Shown: positions 1 through 14,706 of the stretch, piece after piece
Position numbering within the stretch: the stretch's first letter is position 1
How the letters are laid out: each line of letters begins with the position of its first letter
Assembly (NCBI RefSeq): GCF_033568475.1
Contig: NC_133121.1
Span: 2,108,001-2,172,000 of the forward strand
Origin: Henckelia pumila
Lineage: Eukaryota > Streptophyta > Magnoliopsida > Lamiales > Gesneriaceae
Direction of reading: 5' to 3'
Length of the DNA: 64,000 nt
Program-made: the position numbers and the translations under genes
The notes under the pieces: generated by a model
What the model saw: the letters and a program-made list of their open reading frames with translations, nothing else
What the model was told of the DNA's origin: nothing
Databases searched by the model: none

Positions 1-3000
1 AAAGATAAAAATGATAAATGATAAACTCATTATAAATACTCACGTTTTCAGGCGTCACCATCCTTCTTAGCTCTTCCTCTGAGGGAATGCGAAAATTACG
101 CTTCATAACCCAAAGAAAATGTCCATTTGCTCCTCTCTAGAGGCATATGTCAAAAAATGATTTAATTTAACACAAGGAAATTGACAACAATGAGATTGTT
201 AAATTCAACTTAGCAGCAATATAATTAAAAGACACGCAATTTCTTTGTTTTCTTGATTTTATACTTCACAAGTGATTGGTTACTTAATAAGCTACATGTT
301 TCCTTTTTCTTAATTTTTTTGTTTTTTCATGTCGTGTGTGAGGAAGAGAGGAAGGCATCATGCGCAAGAGTGGGTAAAATCAGAAGCAACTTCAAGTAAG
401 TCAAGCAAAATACTATAGCAGGACTTGGACCTGAAAATCAGCACAATTTTTTAGCCTCTTCCGAAGAAATGCTTCAGACAAGCCGGGAAACATTGCAGAT
501 AACTCGTCAACACGCATAGAAGGACGCAAACCACGTTTTTCCGCTGCACGAAACTCACGATACATGTAAACCAATAACCTGTTCATAATATAGAACTGGA
601 CAACTTTTGACCCAGGAGACATAACCTCCACATGAGGCTCCTACAGGCAAACACAAACAAATAAGAATACTCAACATCAAAAATAGTTGGACAATTTCTA
701 ATTTCTTATAACACTAACATAAGAAAAATCACAAACCAAAATTTTCACGAAACCATTGAAACATACTACAAGTCTGCGCCATTGGCAGGGATCAAGATTC
801 CTAATCTATCATTAGTTGAATTATGTCAATAGCAAGTCCAGGGGTTTTTATACGTGACCACATGGAATACACAATTCCTTGCAGCAAAAAGCAATTATAT
901 CAAAGAGCTAACTGGAAATAGATTATTCCACAAAATAATAGACAATAACCACTTGAAGTGTAAAAAATTTTAGCAAACAATTCAAAATCGATCGCTTCCA
1001 TCACTTAGAAGTTAAAAGCGCAAGCTTAATACCTTCTCAGGAGTAAGAAACACACAAGGGCATCGGAAAATAACTCATCTCTTAAAAGCAATTCATCTGG
1101 TTTTGATCCTATATGTATGTCAATTAGGAAATAGAAAGAATATGCTTTCACAATTTCCCAGAAAAAGGAGTTTGTTACCACGCATCACAATAGTCATGTG
1201 ATGACGCAATTTTCACAGAAAGCAACTGAGAAAAAACAGACAAAAGACTATATAACTCACATCTTGGAGATATCAAACAGGACGGCTGACAGTTTACTTT
1301 AAAAAATACAGCAAGAATGTCAGAATAACCTGTTGTCCAACAACATCAATCCTATCAATGCGTCTGATGGACAGTTTACCCTTTGCAGACCTCACTAACA
1401 GATAATCAGTTGTTGGCACCTTATGTCGAAAAATGGGTGCTTTATACATGTTAGTTTCCAGGCAGGACTGCTGGGAACCAGCTTTTAAATCTCCAAGAAA
1501 AGGGGATTTATCAGAAGGATCAAGGATGACAACACTCCCCAACTCATTATATCCATTTCGAAGCAAGGTCCCTGTTTGATCACCAGGGGAAGATTTTTGA
1601 TAGTACGTACAGAGTCTTGCACCCATCCCAGGATTACCGAGAAGCAGAGGTCTTTCCTCGCAATACCTGTATAGCATAATAAACAATGAAAAGAAGACGG
1701 TAAGCTACTAACTGTGTTGTTGATGTGATAGGGCTTTTGTCAACCCTTTTGTCTGCGGGGAATTTCTTGCCCACTTTTTTTAGTAATTATTAACTTTATA
1801 TATTAATATATCTTTGTTTCTTATAAAAAAAAAACCTACTAAGTATTCAAAGCACAGGAACAAAGAATCTAACACTGGTATTAAAGAAAAATATTAGATG
1901 AAAAGAATAATAGGCAAGTGTAATAAACTTGTAAATTTATTCCACAGGGTTTTTGCAGTAAATAACTTCCAACTTTTACAACCTCAAAGGATATCACATA
2001 AAAAGGAATCAGAATCCAAAAAAATTTGCATGGAGTGGCCATTCTCCTGATCAACCGTTGAAAAACTCCTAATTCTATATAATCTCTTGTCGTTTTTCCC
2101 AACTTTCACTCATCCATTGATCTCAGTCAAGACTCACACTATTGTCGTTCTAATAGAACAAGAAACACCCTCAATGACTTCGAATCAGGCAATGGATATT
2201 TAGCATTCGTTCTGTCAATAAATTTAAAGAGTTGGCTAAAACCAAGTTACAAGTTCATTAAAAACTAATTCTAGAAACAGGTGTCAACATCTTATTATGG
2301 TTCACAAAAGGTGGGGCAATAATGCTAAAACTCAAGTGATAGTTTGGTAAGGAAACCTAGCTTGGGAGCTGGAATAATGAGTATTGAGTTTGTTTCAAAG
2401 TTAACTTAGTTGTAACAATATTTTTTTTTAGTTCTAGGTAATCTTGTTTAACTCAAAAGGTATTTAATAAATTTTATTGGCACTAGATTAGACTTTCTTA
2501 TTTTCAAGCCCTGTTGTGCTTTCATAGGGTCTAGTTGAGTCTCACAAGGGTTAGTTTTATGATGCCTAATGACGTCTAATACCTAGTTGAAACATAGGAA
2601 TAGTGAGCCTATAAATGTCAATGGGACCAATAAAATTTGTTTAGAAGTTTATTTTATGCAATTACCATGCATCATGTAAATTACCAATGACAATATTATA
2701 CTAATGTCTTGTGCTACCAAAACCTCATTCAACACGATCAACTACCATTGAAAATTGATTGAAATTGTGTTTTTAAAATGACATCATCTTAAACATCCGT
2801 CTGGAACTTGAGACATATGCCACTTCAAAGTGTACCAAACCAAACGTTAGAAAACCTCATAAAAACCATAGGAACCAAGATCTACATCAGAAATCTACAG
2901 TGAGAATAAGCTAAAACCTAAAACTACTTGTGTTTTGTCTCAAAAGTAAAACCTATCGTAACCTTTACAAACAAATAATATGACCCCAAATAGACACCTC

Positions 3001-6000
3001 ACGAATTTGGGCAGAAAATATTTGCCAACCGATCAGTAGTTTCATTCATCATTCATATGAGTAAAGAATAAACTGAAAACACAACACAAAAACCATGAAA
3101 GTACTTGATAACTTACTCCATTAAGAAAACATGACCATCTTTTACTGAGAGATCAGATTTCTTCTTAAATGCTCCAGGAGGACGTAGAGACTTATTTTCA
3201 CCGGGAAGCTTTTGTGCCCTTGGCAACAAATGTATTTTTGTTCGAATAAGATGCAACACCGAGTTTGGCCTAACATTTTGCTCAGCGAGAGAACTGTTGT
3301 CTTCGAGCTCTCTCCCAGAGTGAAATATTCTCACGGGCTCAGATAGTTTAAAATCTGTACACAACAGAGAGAAAATCCAAGTTTCCGTAAAGGAGATAAT
3401 AGTGGGACGACAGTGCGCACATAACCAGTACATAAGTTTTACATCAAATAATAAGGCATACAGAAGATAGGCATCATCACTGTGGACATTAGAGGAACAA
3501 TATACCTAGTTTTTTTGACGCTTTAACCTTCACGTTGGAAATTATCTCTTCAGCATCCACATGAAGTTTACTCCCTTTTCCTCCCAAACTTTTCATTATG
3601 ATTTTCATTGGTCCATGAGTGGCTGGTTTCACATACTCCTTTAGTGGCACCTCAATATCATGGGGATACCAAAAAGCCTTTGGCCGGTGAAAATTGGCAA
3701 TATCTTTGCTGCAAAAGAGCAATTGCTTCACAATGCCAGAATGGGGGGGAAAAAAGGATTACAAAGAATGAGAAGAAATTTTATGGTAAATAAGCGGAGT
3801 AAAAATTATGATGTGCACACTACGCAGAAAAAGCCAAAATCAGAACTTATTTAGGTAAACCTCGAGGCATGTCAAATTTTCAGTAAATGGCAACAGCAAG
3901 TAATTCTAACCTAGAGTAGTTGATAAAGTAACTGGTTTATCACTCTGTAATAACAGTAAAGGTATGGATTTTGGTTTTGGAATTGTTTAAAATGCAGTAC
4001 CATCTGATCTATTGTTGAAGAGAGAGAAAAAGTCAAAAAACTAGAAGCTTTTGATACAAGCAGAAACGAATCGCACATTAAAAAAGCAACAAGAGATAAA
4101 AGTGCCTTCTTACTTGCTTAGCTTTGCTTTCATTGTCTGTAGCTTGAGTGCAGGCACTGAATGCAAGACTTTGAGTCCATGAACTGTACGTTTTTTGGAA
4201 TGTGATCTCAACTGCTGCGATGATTTCCTGTTCGAATAATATTTATCATTAGAGATATTGAACCGCCCAGCTGATGGGACTCCATGACCATGAAACTCGG
4301 GTGAGTCCCCACTTGGTAAAACAGAACGGGAAATAATCATCGCCCCGGCATGAGATTGGAGATGGTTAACATCCTTGGAATCTGGAACTTCAAAAAGCAT
4401 CTGTTCATCTTGGAGATCAAGAATAAGCTTAGGCTTGGCAAAAGGCTGATGTTGCTCCCATACAATGTCATCCAACCAAGAACCTTCCATTAAAGTTCTG
4501 TTTTGCAAACTGAGGCTAGTAAAACACTTTATGGCATCACTGCCTTGTGTCCCATCAGCACCATTGTTTGCCCCTTCAATGTTTGAATTATTTTTATCTA
4601 ATCGAGATTCTAACCTTAAGAGTTGGGGATGATATCTACCTTCTGTGAGGGAAAGGTTTGAAAACTGGGAAAATTCTTCAGAACTAAAAGGCTCTACGCT
4701 TACATAACTATACGGAAATGAATCATGATCCATATCATGAAGTTCACTCTGAACTTTCGGCTGATTACCATGAGCTTTAGCTTCCAATTCCCTATCCTTA
4801 TCAGCAAGTGAGTCAGAATCAGGTCCAGAGAGCTCACAACTTTCTATGAAATACTCACTTGAAGATGGAGAATTATTCCAAATAATTTCATCTTCCCAAT
4901 CTTGCTGATCAAAAGGGTAGAAAATGGGTGACAAGGGCGAGTTCCATTCTGGAACGATAGAAACTGATGGAAGGTTTCGTAATGGTTCAGAAGCAACACA
5001 GCAGTCCTTTCTACGGTGATCAAATACCACAGCCATATTTCCACTTCCATTACCAATTCCAGATTTCATTAACTCCCCCTCATCATCCAATGAGGTAAGC
5101 TCATGTTTAAAATGAAATGGTTTCATCCAAGAAAAATCTCGGCAAGGCGCCTTTAGATAATTCTCTTCATCCTCCTCGACAATCGCAGAAGCTTGAATTG
5201 ATTTGAATTTCTCTGTGAAAAGAATTGTTGCTGTGTTTTAGAGCGCCATTCACGTTAAACAAATCAAGATAAATGCAAAGCAATAACAAATTTACTACAT
5301 TCAAACAGGTAGTAATAGTGAAAAGGCCAATTTAAAATGCCAGCGAATTTCAGCACAGAAACATGCTCAAAAAGATTACGTTGTGTGTAGGACAAGAAGA
5401 AAGTTGAACTAAACCATGCATACCTTTAGGAATCATATTTCTGCGGTCTCTTTTATCTACCTTTTTTATTGGATCATGAACGCCAAAAATTTCAGAAAAT
5501 CGTAAAATGGCTTTTCCATCCTCTACATAAAGAACAGGAAGCATAGGAGACTGATCGCCATCAGTTGGCTCTTCAGAAACATTTGTGTCCTGCTTAACCA
5601 AGTGCAAAGGCGCCAATTAAGATACCAATTCCCCAAACAAAAGGAATAAGCTGCCTGGAGAAATACGACATACATGACGCAACTCAAATAAAACAACAGA
5701 TGATGTGTTATCTGCAATGTTTTTCACCATACGTCAGTCATCACTATATACAGTCCATATGTATATTAAAATATAAGACAAACTGGCATTTACTTTCACT
5801 TTCCAACTACCATAAACCAAGGTCCAAGGCATGTCTAACATGAGGTCATGCTTTGAATAATGTGGGTTTGGAACAACTTGGGATTCCTGTTCATTCAACC
5901 CCATTGTGCACTATTTCTAATGCTAGCTAGCATTATAAATAGTCAATAATCAACCTAAAAACATGGAACAAAGCACACTATGTATACAGCAACGGAGATT

Positions 6001-9000
6001 TACAAAAAACATAACTGCCAGTGTTCCAACAAAGTGCTAACATCACCACCAGTGCAAGACACAAGTTCCATAATCATCCACGACAAACAACTAATCAAGA
6101 ATCTCATACAAGCAAAAACATCAGAAAAGGAAACAAAGAAAGAAAGTTCATTTCACATTGATAAGATGACTTTAATGTACTGTATTCTCATGTAATGGCA
6201 ACGGATCCACTAAAATAGAAATGACAAAGAAATGTGCTCTCACAATTAAGTCACTAATAAACCTGCCTTGCTTTCTTCCTATGAGAAAATTGCTTTGAAA
6301 TGTGAGTACAATTTCTCAACTGAGTAGATGCACATAGTATATCATTCATCGTCTCATCGAATATAACAAGCAACTTATTTATTTTGAAGGCAAACAACTA
6401 CTAACGATCAAACATCACTCACAACATTAAAAGGAAAGGAGATCCAAGCTAAGGCTCCAAGAACAACAGACAATATGCATCGCGGGGACTGCCAAACGGC
6501 AATATGAAGCAAATGAGCCTAAACGCAACAACCCATAGCAATGCCTTCTGTAGGTAACGGAGGTGAAGAAATAAAGCCAAATTTATAGGCATCAACGCAA
6601 GAATTATTCGCTACAGATCTTAGACATCATCTTGGCAAGAAGGGCAGAATTTTTCGGATAGTAGTGGTTCATGGCATCTGTTGGTCCATGTGGTTGGAGA
6701 GGAATAGAAGAATTTTCGACAACATTCAAAGTCGATTGACGAGTGCTGGGAAAAAGATCAAAATTTGAATATCTACTTGGTTGGGTCTCATGTAGAGTTT
6801 GAGAATGTCTCAATCTCAGATTTATTAAGAGATTGGGCTTTTGTCTATTGTTGATATGAGTAGGGTCATGATTAGACTTTTGTTGTTAGCGGATCACTTG
6901 TCCGACTAAATTAATAGCTTTCCCATAATTAATATAACATTGTTTCTTATAATAAAAAATAGGTTTGTTCAACCAAGGCATGTCCAGAAATTAACATTTA
7001 TGCATTCAATATCCGAACAATTCATGCATCAAAGAAGAAATGGAACCATGTTTTAACAGATGAATATTAGCTGCTTATGGCAAAAAGGCTACATTAGCAC
7101 ATCTTCCATACCATACATAGAACCAGCAGATACGTTATTGAAAAAAGTTTAAAATAGCAAATACTACAAAGAAAGTATAACCATTAAAAGAAACAATTGT
7201 TGGATATTTCCACAACAAGCCTTAAACGGAAAGAAAATAAAATATGATTTAGGAAGACATCCTTAATTAGGAATCAAATTCAACATACATGCAACTGACC
7301 TCCTCAGAATCTACGACATATGTTTCCAAATTTTCCACTTCATGTTTATCCTCATCCTGGATAGCTTCAGCAAGACTTTCTCCTTGAGAAAGCTCTGTCT
7401 GACTGTGATTCAGATTCCCTGTAAGAAGAAATAGCAAATAAAACCTAAAAAGGTCTTAGATACACATTCACTAAAACTGCAATTACACCTTACATATTTC
7501 CTTCTATTTCTAAGCATCAAATATTTTCTCAAAACATGTACCTCTACCTACTGCTATGAAGTTCCAAAAGGTTAATGTCACATGTGCGAGCAATAATAAA
7601 GCATATATGACCAAATTACTCGAGGAAAGAATTGGAATATTTTTTTGACTTATCTATTCACTAAAGCACCAAAAATACATGCTAGTGGTAGCACCAAAAA
7701 TACATGCCAGTTGGTCTTTCTGCCTCCACCAAGAACCGTTTTGATTAGTAATGCCCAAGAGCATAAGATCACTTCAGCTCTGTATTTGTTTTGCATGTTT
7801 CGTTTACAAAAGTTTTGATACAGGGCTTTATTGCAATAGCAAACCCTCGATTTCAAAACCAAATGGCATCCTCTGTCCTCCTCTCACATAATAACCACAT
7901 AACGAATGGTGTAGAGATGACAACACTGTTCGGACAGCCAACTTGTTAACGGAGAAGTAAAAACATTATTCGGCTACCTTTCATTAAGTTCATTGTGATT
8001 TAAAATTTAAAAGTACATAAAAATCTCTCTAATCGGTAGAGGGATTATCATAGTCACACTCTGGTTGCACTATACAAAACGACTAATACCCATCTTAAAT
8101 TTGTTATTACACTAAGACAAGTATCTTTTCAAGGAAGATTGGCAAAACCATCGCAAAGATCTTCCAGGTTATGTTGAAGGAAGGTACCGGGCTAAGAATG
8201 TGTCAGAGGACAAACAATAGAGAATTTATTTCTCTTAATTAGGGCAAGGGACAAAATATTAGGGTTTTACATTTTGGTAGCCTGATATTTTGGGAAGAGA
8301 ACATTTTACTATTTTCTTTTTTGAGATAAAAATTTTACTATTTTCACTCCCTTTCTTTTCATTCATAAATCTGATCAAATAAATACTAGAAACTCAACTG
8401 AAAGAAAATTCGATCAGACACGCATAACATCAATTATTAGTATCTTTTACCACATTAGCAAGGCTGACATATTTAGGGTGGAGTTCAAGTTACCATAGTG
8501 GTAGTACCCTAATGCTAAATCCAAGTATCTAAAATTGATTTGGACATGTAAGGTCCAAAAAAATACATGGACCTCGCGTAGCCACATTAAAATCGGACCC
8601 TCGGATGTAGTGGAAGGGTACTGCCTTTACGCTAGCTTCTCATCAACCCATGTTTAGATATACACAAGTACGAATAAATAATAATGATATGTTCAAAACA
8701 AGAAATAGTGATATGATACTGATTTCCAGTTAACTTGTCAATGAAAGTAAAACCTGATGGAGAAAAGTACTGATTTTCATCATTGTCCTCCACCACCATG
8801 GTCTGCTTTTCCAAGTCAGCCTCATCTCCTTCTTCATCGTAATTTTCATCATCAAACACAGAAGTTGCATTCTCCAAAGTAGTAACCGAAACTTCTTTGG
8901 AAAAAAAATCTTTTTTTGGCAACAGAAAGTCCTCCTCCGAAGCAGCTTGAACCTCTGGTCCTTCATACTGCTCATCTATATCTTCATAATCAACGGCGTT

Positions 9001-12000
9001 TTCTGCCTTCTTATCATAATCTACTTGTCATGGTCATGGGGAAATGAGTGAAAGAAATCCATTCAAAATCAGGCAACTATACAAAACAAGGACATCACCA
9101 ATTGCATTAATTAAACCTCAACAAATATTTTAAACATAAAACTGAGCAGAAAATTCCATAATTGATTATGGTATGAGTATCCAGCATTTTGCTCTGAATA
9201 AGACATCAACCACTACAATTCAGTATATAGAGCTCCACATACGCTATAAGGAGCATGAAAGAGCTGGAGAGTTATATAACATCGAGTTGGTGAGCCAAGT
9301 CAAGGGACAGTTCACCACACAGCATGCTAAGCAATGAATCACAATGAGATATTCTCTACCACTTCATGCATGCAAGGGAGGCCCACTTTCACAGACTGGT
9401 TCTTCAAAACAACCGACAGAATTAAATGCTTGAAAATGGCCATTTGTAAGATTATCAGCTGCACCCTGACACCAAAATTCGGGCCTTTTTTCCAGAACAA
9501 CACTAGATAATCTCTTCTAATTTTACGAAAAAACACGCCACCACTAACACTGGGACATAGTTAGAGATCTTGATGAAGGTGCTGGAATATTTCCATGTAA
9601 AATACCTCATCTAAACAAATTACACGCGTAAATCAGTATTTTTCAGATAGACTGCCACTTTAAGCCCCACTGAATCCATACGACCACATCTATTGACATC
9701 TATTTCTGGCATCGAGGGCCAGCTCGAAGCTCTCACTTGAACTGAGCTAAAATCTATTAATCGGATGACTGATTGACCTTATTTGTGAATCTAAATCCAC
9801 ATCAAATGTAATTACTTATATCGACCTTATTAATTATAAAGATATCATAAACTAAAACATAAACGTGAAATACAAAATTTGGCCAGGTTCCTATGATGCA
9901 AAGATCGCGGTTGCATTCAATTACTCGAATTCAATGTCTATGTACAATACTCAGGCTTTTAAAATCAGCCATGGAAATCTTGACATTCCCAAAGACATAA
10001 TCTCTCTATGATCTTTGGACATTTTATAACTCCACAAATTATACAGAGAATCAGGGTAACACAACTTCACAACTCCATGCATCACTATATTTTTCCACCA
10101 ACCATCCTTGGACCTTTTAGATGAAAGAACCAACTAGTAAGAAGCAATCGAATGCTTTAACACATACTTATATAGACCCAACAAGGTAAGTGCCTAGGCT
10201 CAAGATTCGGCGAGGTTCGCCTTAGCGCCTAACACAAGCTAAGGTGTAGCTCATTAATGAAGTGTGTGCCATAACCATAAATCCATCTAGGTATCATACT
10301 GATCTTCAATTTTTATTTTTTTATAAGAAACGAAATACTGATCTTCAATTTTAAAACTAGTATAATTTTAGCCACTGTAGAAATTTTGATGTCGAATTAT
10401 ATTATGTGAAGTAGATAATGCAAATAAATTTTAAACCTGGAAATCTAATGGATAATCAAGAAAATCTAAAAGAAATCAACAATATTATGAGAAAGGGTGC
10501 ATATTAGCTGAAACTAAAAAAATTATGAGTCCGTGGTGCCTCAGGGTGCAGTCATTACCTTGATCAGTGCCATCGGATGGTGTTTGTGGTGATCTCGTGG
10601 AGAGCTGAATCCATGAAAAGAAAGGGAACAATTTTTAGATCAGAAAATCCAAAGGAAAATTCTCATGAACAATGAGATGATTGAATTACCAGCTACAAAT
10701 CAAAGACCCTACTATTCATGACTCCATTCAAAACAACAAATGAGATATGGATGGAAACCCATACATCTATCTCTGTCAAGGATTGACCAAGTTTGTCGGC
10801 CAATGCAGCAAGATGCTCCTTTGCATCCTGAAATGAACAGTCAAGTCAGCATTTAGTCATACTTTACACACACGCATACATAGAGATTAGAGAAGGTTAG
10901 AGAAGAGGCATTAATCAATCCGAGGAATAAAAATATTTTTTTGCAGGGTCGATCAAGTGAAGATACAAGCATTTAACAGGACGTACCGAGAGAATAAATA
11001 AATAAATTTTCTCAATCAACAGGAGATGAGCATTGCCTGAAGATTCAAGCTTAACGCAAGACTAGGAAACATGCATTTCTCATTGCATGACAAGTTTTCA
11101 CAGACAAAAGACAGATGATGCAAATGCATACCAGCTTCTGGTTCTTGGAATGCTGTGAAAAGTTTCATAAATCATTTTGTTGCAACCACAATTTAAAAAC
11201 TGAAATTAAATTGAGAAAGAAATGAAATTGTTCTCCCAGGGAAAAACTCTTAAGAAATCCACAGCTAGCAGCTAGCATTTTCTTTTCCCTAGCCCAGGCT
11301 AGTCACAATGCTCCAGCACAAAAATAACAGAAATGAATGCTATCGCTCTCCTCTCTCACATGGGCCTCTCCTAACCAGCCCACCAAATCCCTTTAATACA
11401 AAAATAACATAATGAATGCTCTCTCTCTCCTCTCTCACATGGGCCTCTCCTAAACCAGTCCACTGAATCCCTTTAAGACCCAGACCCGTAACACATTTTC
11501 AGGTGGTTACAATTACTACATCTGAAAAAAGGAACAATTAAGTGATAAACCAAGAGTGTACAAGTTTCTGACTTAAATTAAATCCATTTAAATAGATGAG
11601 ATTGAACCTGTTCCAGTGATTTAATATTTTTTTTAAAATATAAATCTTGCTTTAGGAAGAATGACACGAAATGAAGTCACATACACCTTCAAACACAATG
11701 TTGCCAGAAGTAATGGCAGATGTAAAAGAACACACAAATCAAGTTAACCAACATCGATCAAAGACCATCTCTCAATTAATTTATCATGCTCCAAAAAATC
11801 GGTCTTTGGACCAAGAAGCATGATTCGCAGCTTGAACTATGAGGTACATGATTCATTTCAGGTATGATTTCAGAGAAACCACTACTGCCACTTTGAATGA
11901 TGATTTAACTCGGTATCTTGTTTCGATTTTCCTTGCGACTTTGCATGAACAGATTTCACTACTAGTTTCCACAAGTCTCCGACTGATAGCGCCGAATATT

Positions 12001-13148
12001 TGATCCATGTGAACATTTATTATTTTTAACTTTAAAATTCAGTTATGTGCGAAACAGTTGGTATTACTTTTCCAAGTATAAATCCTTCCTTCCACTTGAC
12101 TTTACATACGACTATTACGTACAGCGAGCATTCCTAAGGCAATGATAAAACTTTAGTTTTCAGTAAATCACCCATGTTCATGCACACAACAACCAATATA
12201 CACAAGATACTGACTAACGGGTGAAAATAGAAAGAAAGTAACATGTTCCTTATCATCTTCTATATTCTTTAGCTTTAGCGTCAACTAGACCAACAAAGTC
12301 GCAAAATAAATGAAATACATCACCTCGTCAAGGTAATCAACATCAAGGTCGCCGGAGTTGTCCACATTCCCAAACATGAATCCCAGAAGGCGGTTTCCCC
12401 CAGCACCTTCCTCATACTCATCCTCGTCGTCTTTCGTGTTGGAATTTGTTTACCAGAGAAAGAGCATTAGAAGATGAACAGCAGACAATTAAACATCTTT
12501 AGGGTGTTAACAGCACTGGAGAAGAATGAAAGGAGTTATCACCTATTTCTACCTACCTACTTAGCTGGCACAAGTACTTAAATGAAAAATCTGATAAATA
12601 TCGTATTTATGCATTCATAATCTTTTCATCTACATCCTGAAAAATAGTCCACTCTCCAATTACCTTTTTAGATCACATGTCAACAGAATAACACTAAACA
12701 TTGCTACTGAGAAAAATGGAAAATAACATCAAAGAAATTAAAGAAAATAAGTGATGTAAGACCGCTCAGATGAATCAAGATATCTTCTCCGGTGTGACTG
12801 AAGCCTAGAACTAAGTGAGGAAAAATTATTCGTCCCGCCACTAGGTTAATTAGCTAGCTACTCCAGGGATACCAACATGATTACTAGTAGTTGTTGTCAC
12901 CCAAAGTTAATGATTATCTAAAATTCGATCACCAATTGTGTGTGCTTGTGCGAGTGTATTCAACTGGAAGTACAAAAATAAATTCCCCTTTAAACTGAGA
13001 GCAATAAAGTTTAAAAATCATATGGTGTGATAACCTAAAAGTTCTAATCCGACCCAAACTCATCAAATAGACAAGCTAAACAAAACTAGCTCAACTACAA
13101 ACCTTCATCACGTCCATCGTTGGAAGGGTTGTCTGAATCATATCCCAT
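1..13148 (-). CDS. TAF1: TAF1, TFIID subunit 1 (5' half of gene, 13 coding exons)
   Basis: This is the largest TFIID subunit, which scaffolds the general transcription factor in the nucleus. Coding exons in order of translation are 13148-13103, 12430-12324, 10827-10765, 10604-10559, 9020-8754, 7418-7300, 5589-5424, 5212-4114, 3708-3506, 3354-3117, 1666-1330, 640-431 and 136-44. All junctions are GT-AG and the phases add up to 998 codons. Landmarks are an acidic N-terminus with GNRLLGFMFGNVDNSGDLD, then DAKEHLAALADKLG, FYPFDQQDWEDEIIWNNSP in the large exon, and a ubiquitin-like segment around exon 10 (REL-EDNSSLAEQNVRPNS). These are followed by KLPGENKSLRPPGAFKKKSD, YCEERPLLLGNPGMGA and the start of the DUF3591 core. 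The ubiquitin-like insert is typical of plant TAF1. The rest of the core, the zinc knuckle and the bromodomain should lie beyond the left edge. The start ATG (13146-13148) gives the family N-terminus, MGYDSDNPS. No coding damage is seen. Confidence 0.96.
6615..6958 (+). mobile_element. LINE (non-LTR retrotransposon) 3' fragment in a TAF1 intron
   Basis: The plus strand reads WSMWLERNRRIFDN at about 6690-6725, which resembles the conserved end of plant LINE reverse-transcriptase ORFs (zf-RVT region). Stop codons follow soon after. A 3'-UTR-like stretch then ends in TTGTTTCTTATAATAAAAAA. The same tail type (TTGTTTCTTATAAAAAAA) ends another remnant near 1814-1835, and its reverse complement is seen near 10315-10335. 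The copy is 5'-truncated and dead, and lies antisense to TAF1 in the intron between exons 6 and 7. Confidence 0.6.
7665..7714. repeat. 25-bp tandem duplication in a TAF1 intron
   Basis: The unit AGCACCAAAAATACATGC plus seven bases occurs twice head to tail (7665-7689 and 7690-7714), with few differences. It lies in intron sequence and has no visible function. Confidence 0.75.
11319..11476. repeat. About 80-bp direct tandem duplication in a TAF1 intron
   Basis: Two adjacent copies (about 11319-11398 and 11399-11476) share CTCTCACATGGGCCTCTCC and flanking text, including AATGAATGCT and AATCCCTTTAA. They differ by small indels and substitutions, as expected for an old local duplication. The repeat lies in the intron between TAF1 exons 2 and 3. 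Confidence 0.8.
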
Positions 13149-13475
13149 GTGAAATAAAAATTACTGCAAAAGCAAAAGGTTCGGTACTTCGAAAAACCAG
13201 CGATTCATTGTCCAAATCGAATCTACGGGTGTAAGGAGGAAAACCCCTCAAACGGATCGAAGTTTCGTCAGCGGATGAAGGAGATATGAGCCAAATCTGC
13301 GCAGAGGGAGACGCGAGAGTGACGTGTTTGGGGATTGGGTTTTTTTTCTTTTATTTTTTTCCTTCAAGCGTATGTATGTGATGCCTAATGCGTAAATTTA
13401 AAGATGGATTGATCTGATATATTAATTTCAACTCATGTGTTTTATTTTAGTTCTATTATGTATCTTACATATATA
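13149..13475 (-). promoter_or_regulatory. TAF1 5' UTR and proximal promoter region
   Basis: This sequence lies immediately upstream of the TAF1 start codon. The first 180 bases or so are less AT-rich and look transcribed, but no TATA box or start site can be fixed from sequence alone. Beyond about 13340 the DNA becomes strongly AT-rich and repeat-like. Confidence 0.45.
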
Positions 13476-13842
13476 CTAGCATATTTGCACACACAATATG
13501 TATGACGAAAGTTTTTTTTATATTTTTCAATAAAAAATTTTAATAAATTTATATCAAAAAAAAATTTTGTTAAGAATTGTCACCTTAAGTAGTTAAAACA
13601 CCACCTTTTCTATTAAATATTTCCTATTTCATTAGTTTTTTCAAATAATTTGAAATTTGAAAATAGATAAATAAAATGATTGTATTATGTATTAAATAAT
13701 ATTATTAAATAAAAAAAATTGAAAATAGTGGAGAGAAGCGGTTTTAGTGTGTGTGTTTGTTATTTTTTAATATATTTTAATATTTTGGCATACCAAAAGA
13801 CCAACTAAGGTCTCTTGCATAATAATAGTAATAGATAATAGA
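13476..13842 (-). mobile_element. Short non-autonomous Helitron-like element
   Basis: On the minus strand the segment begins A|TCTATTATCTATTACTATTA and ends in a GTGTGTGC-rich stretch followed by CTAG|T. This fits Helitron rules: 5' TC, 3' CTRR, insertion between A and T and no target duplication. There is no ORF. Similar termini recur at 14707-15202 and 17580-17933. The 3' hairpin is weak in this copy, so the call is tentative. Confidence 0.4.
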
Positions 13843-14706
13843 TGTAGTTTAAATATATATAGTTTAAATATTGATATTTTAAAATACATCTTTTTAACAC
13901 GTTTTTTTAATTTATTTGACATAAATAATTATTTTAATTTAGCATCTCAATAATTATTTTAATTATCCCAAATTACTTGATAATTAATTTAGGGTACCCG
14001 ATATTCTAAAATACATATTCTAACACATTTTACTATAAAAATCAAATATTTATTTTTATATCTTTTATATTTCAAAATTTACAAATACATATTTTTAATA
14101 CACGATTATAGTATCTGACTTAATTATTTTAATTTAGCACTTAAAAATAATTATCAATTAATCTTATCAACTAGCATCGGATCCTTACAAAGGTCGCGAG
14201 AAAGAAAAAAAAATTGAGCTGACAAAAAAAAAATCAATTCGCATAGTTCTTTTTAAAACAAAAAAAAAAAAAAACAATGGTTTAACAAAAGCGTTGTCTT
14301 AAACTGTATAAAACAATAGAAAAATACAACGATTAGAAACATTGTTGTCGTAAAGCTCTAAAATATCATTCAACATAATAGTTTTAATTCTTTTTAGATA
14401 TTTTAAATTGGATATTTCATTTTATTAGAAAAAGTATTGAGTACTTAATCATCATTCATTAGCAATATTAAACATATAGATATTATTGTGTTATTTTATA
14501 ATTCGTTTCTCGCATTCGTTATATTTTTATTCATTCAAAATTTTTAATGATCAGATAATAAATATCATATAGTTTAACAAGAGTGAATTCATATTTTAAG
14601 TTTTAATCATATTAAAATTAGATTTTAGAATAAATTTGATCATTTATGAACTTGATTTTATTACCTACGCCCATAAAATGAGATTATTATTCTACAAATT
14701 ATCTTA
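13843..14706. other. AT-rich intergenic DNA, no gene seen
   Basis: No ORF of credible composition, RNA gene or clear element boundary was found. Poly-A and poly-T runs and short AT words dominate. Confidence 0.6.

Noticed and set aside
4844..5056. Small ORFs in alternative frames of TAF1 exons
   Set aside because: They are shadows of the TAF1 coding frame, which is verified by exon phases.
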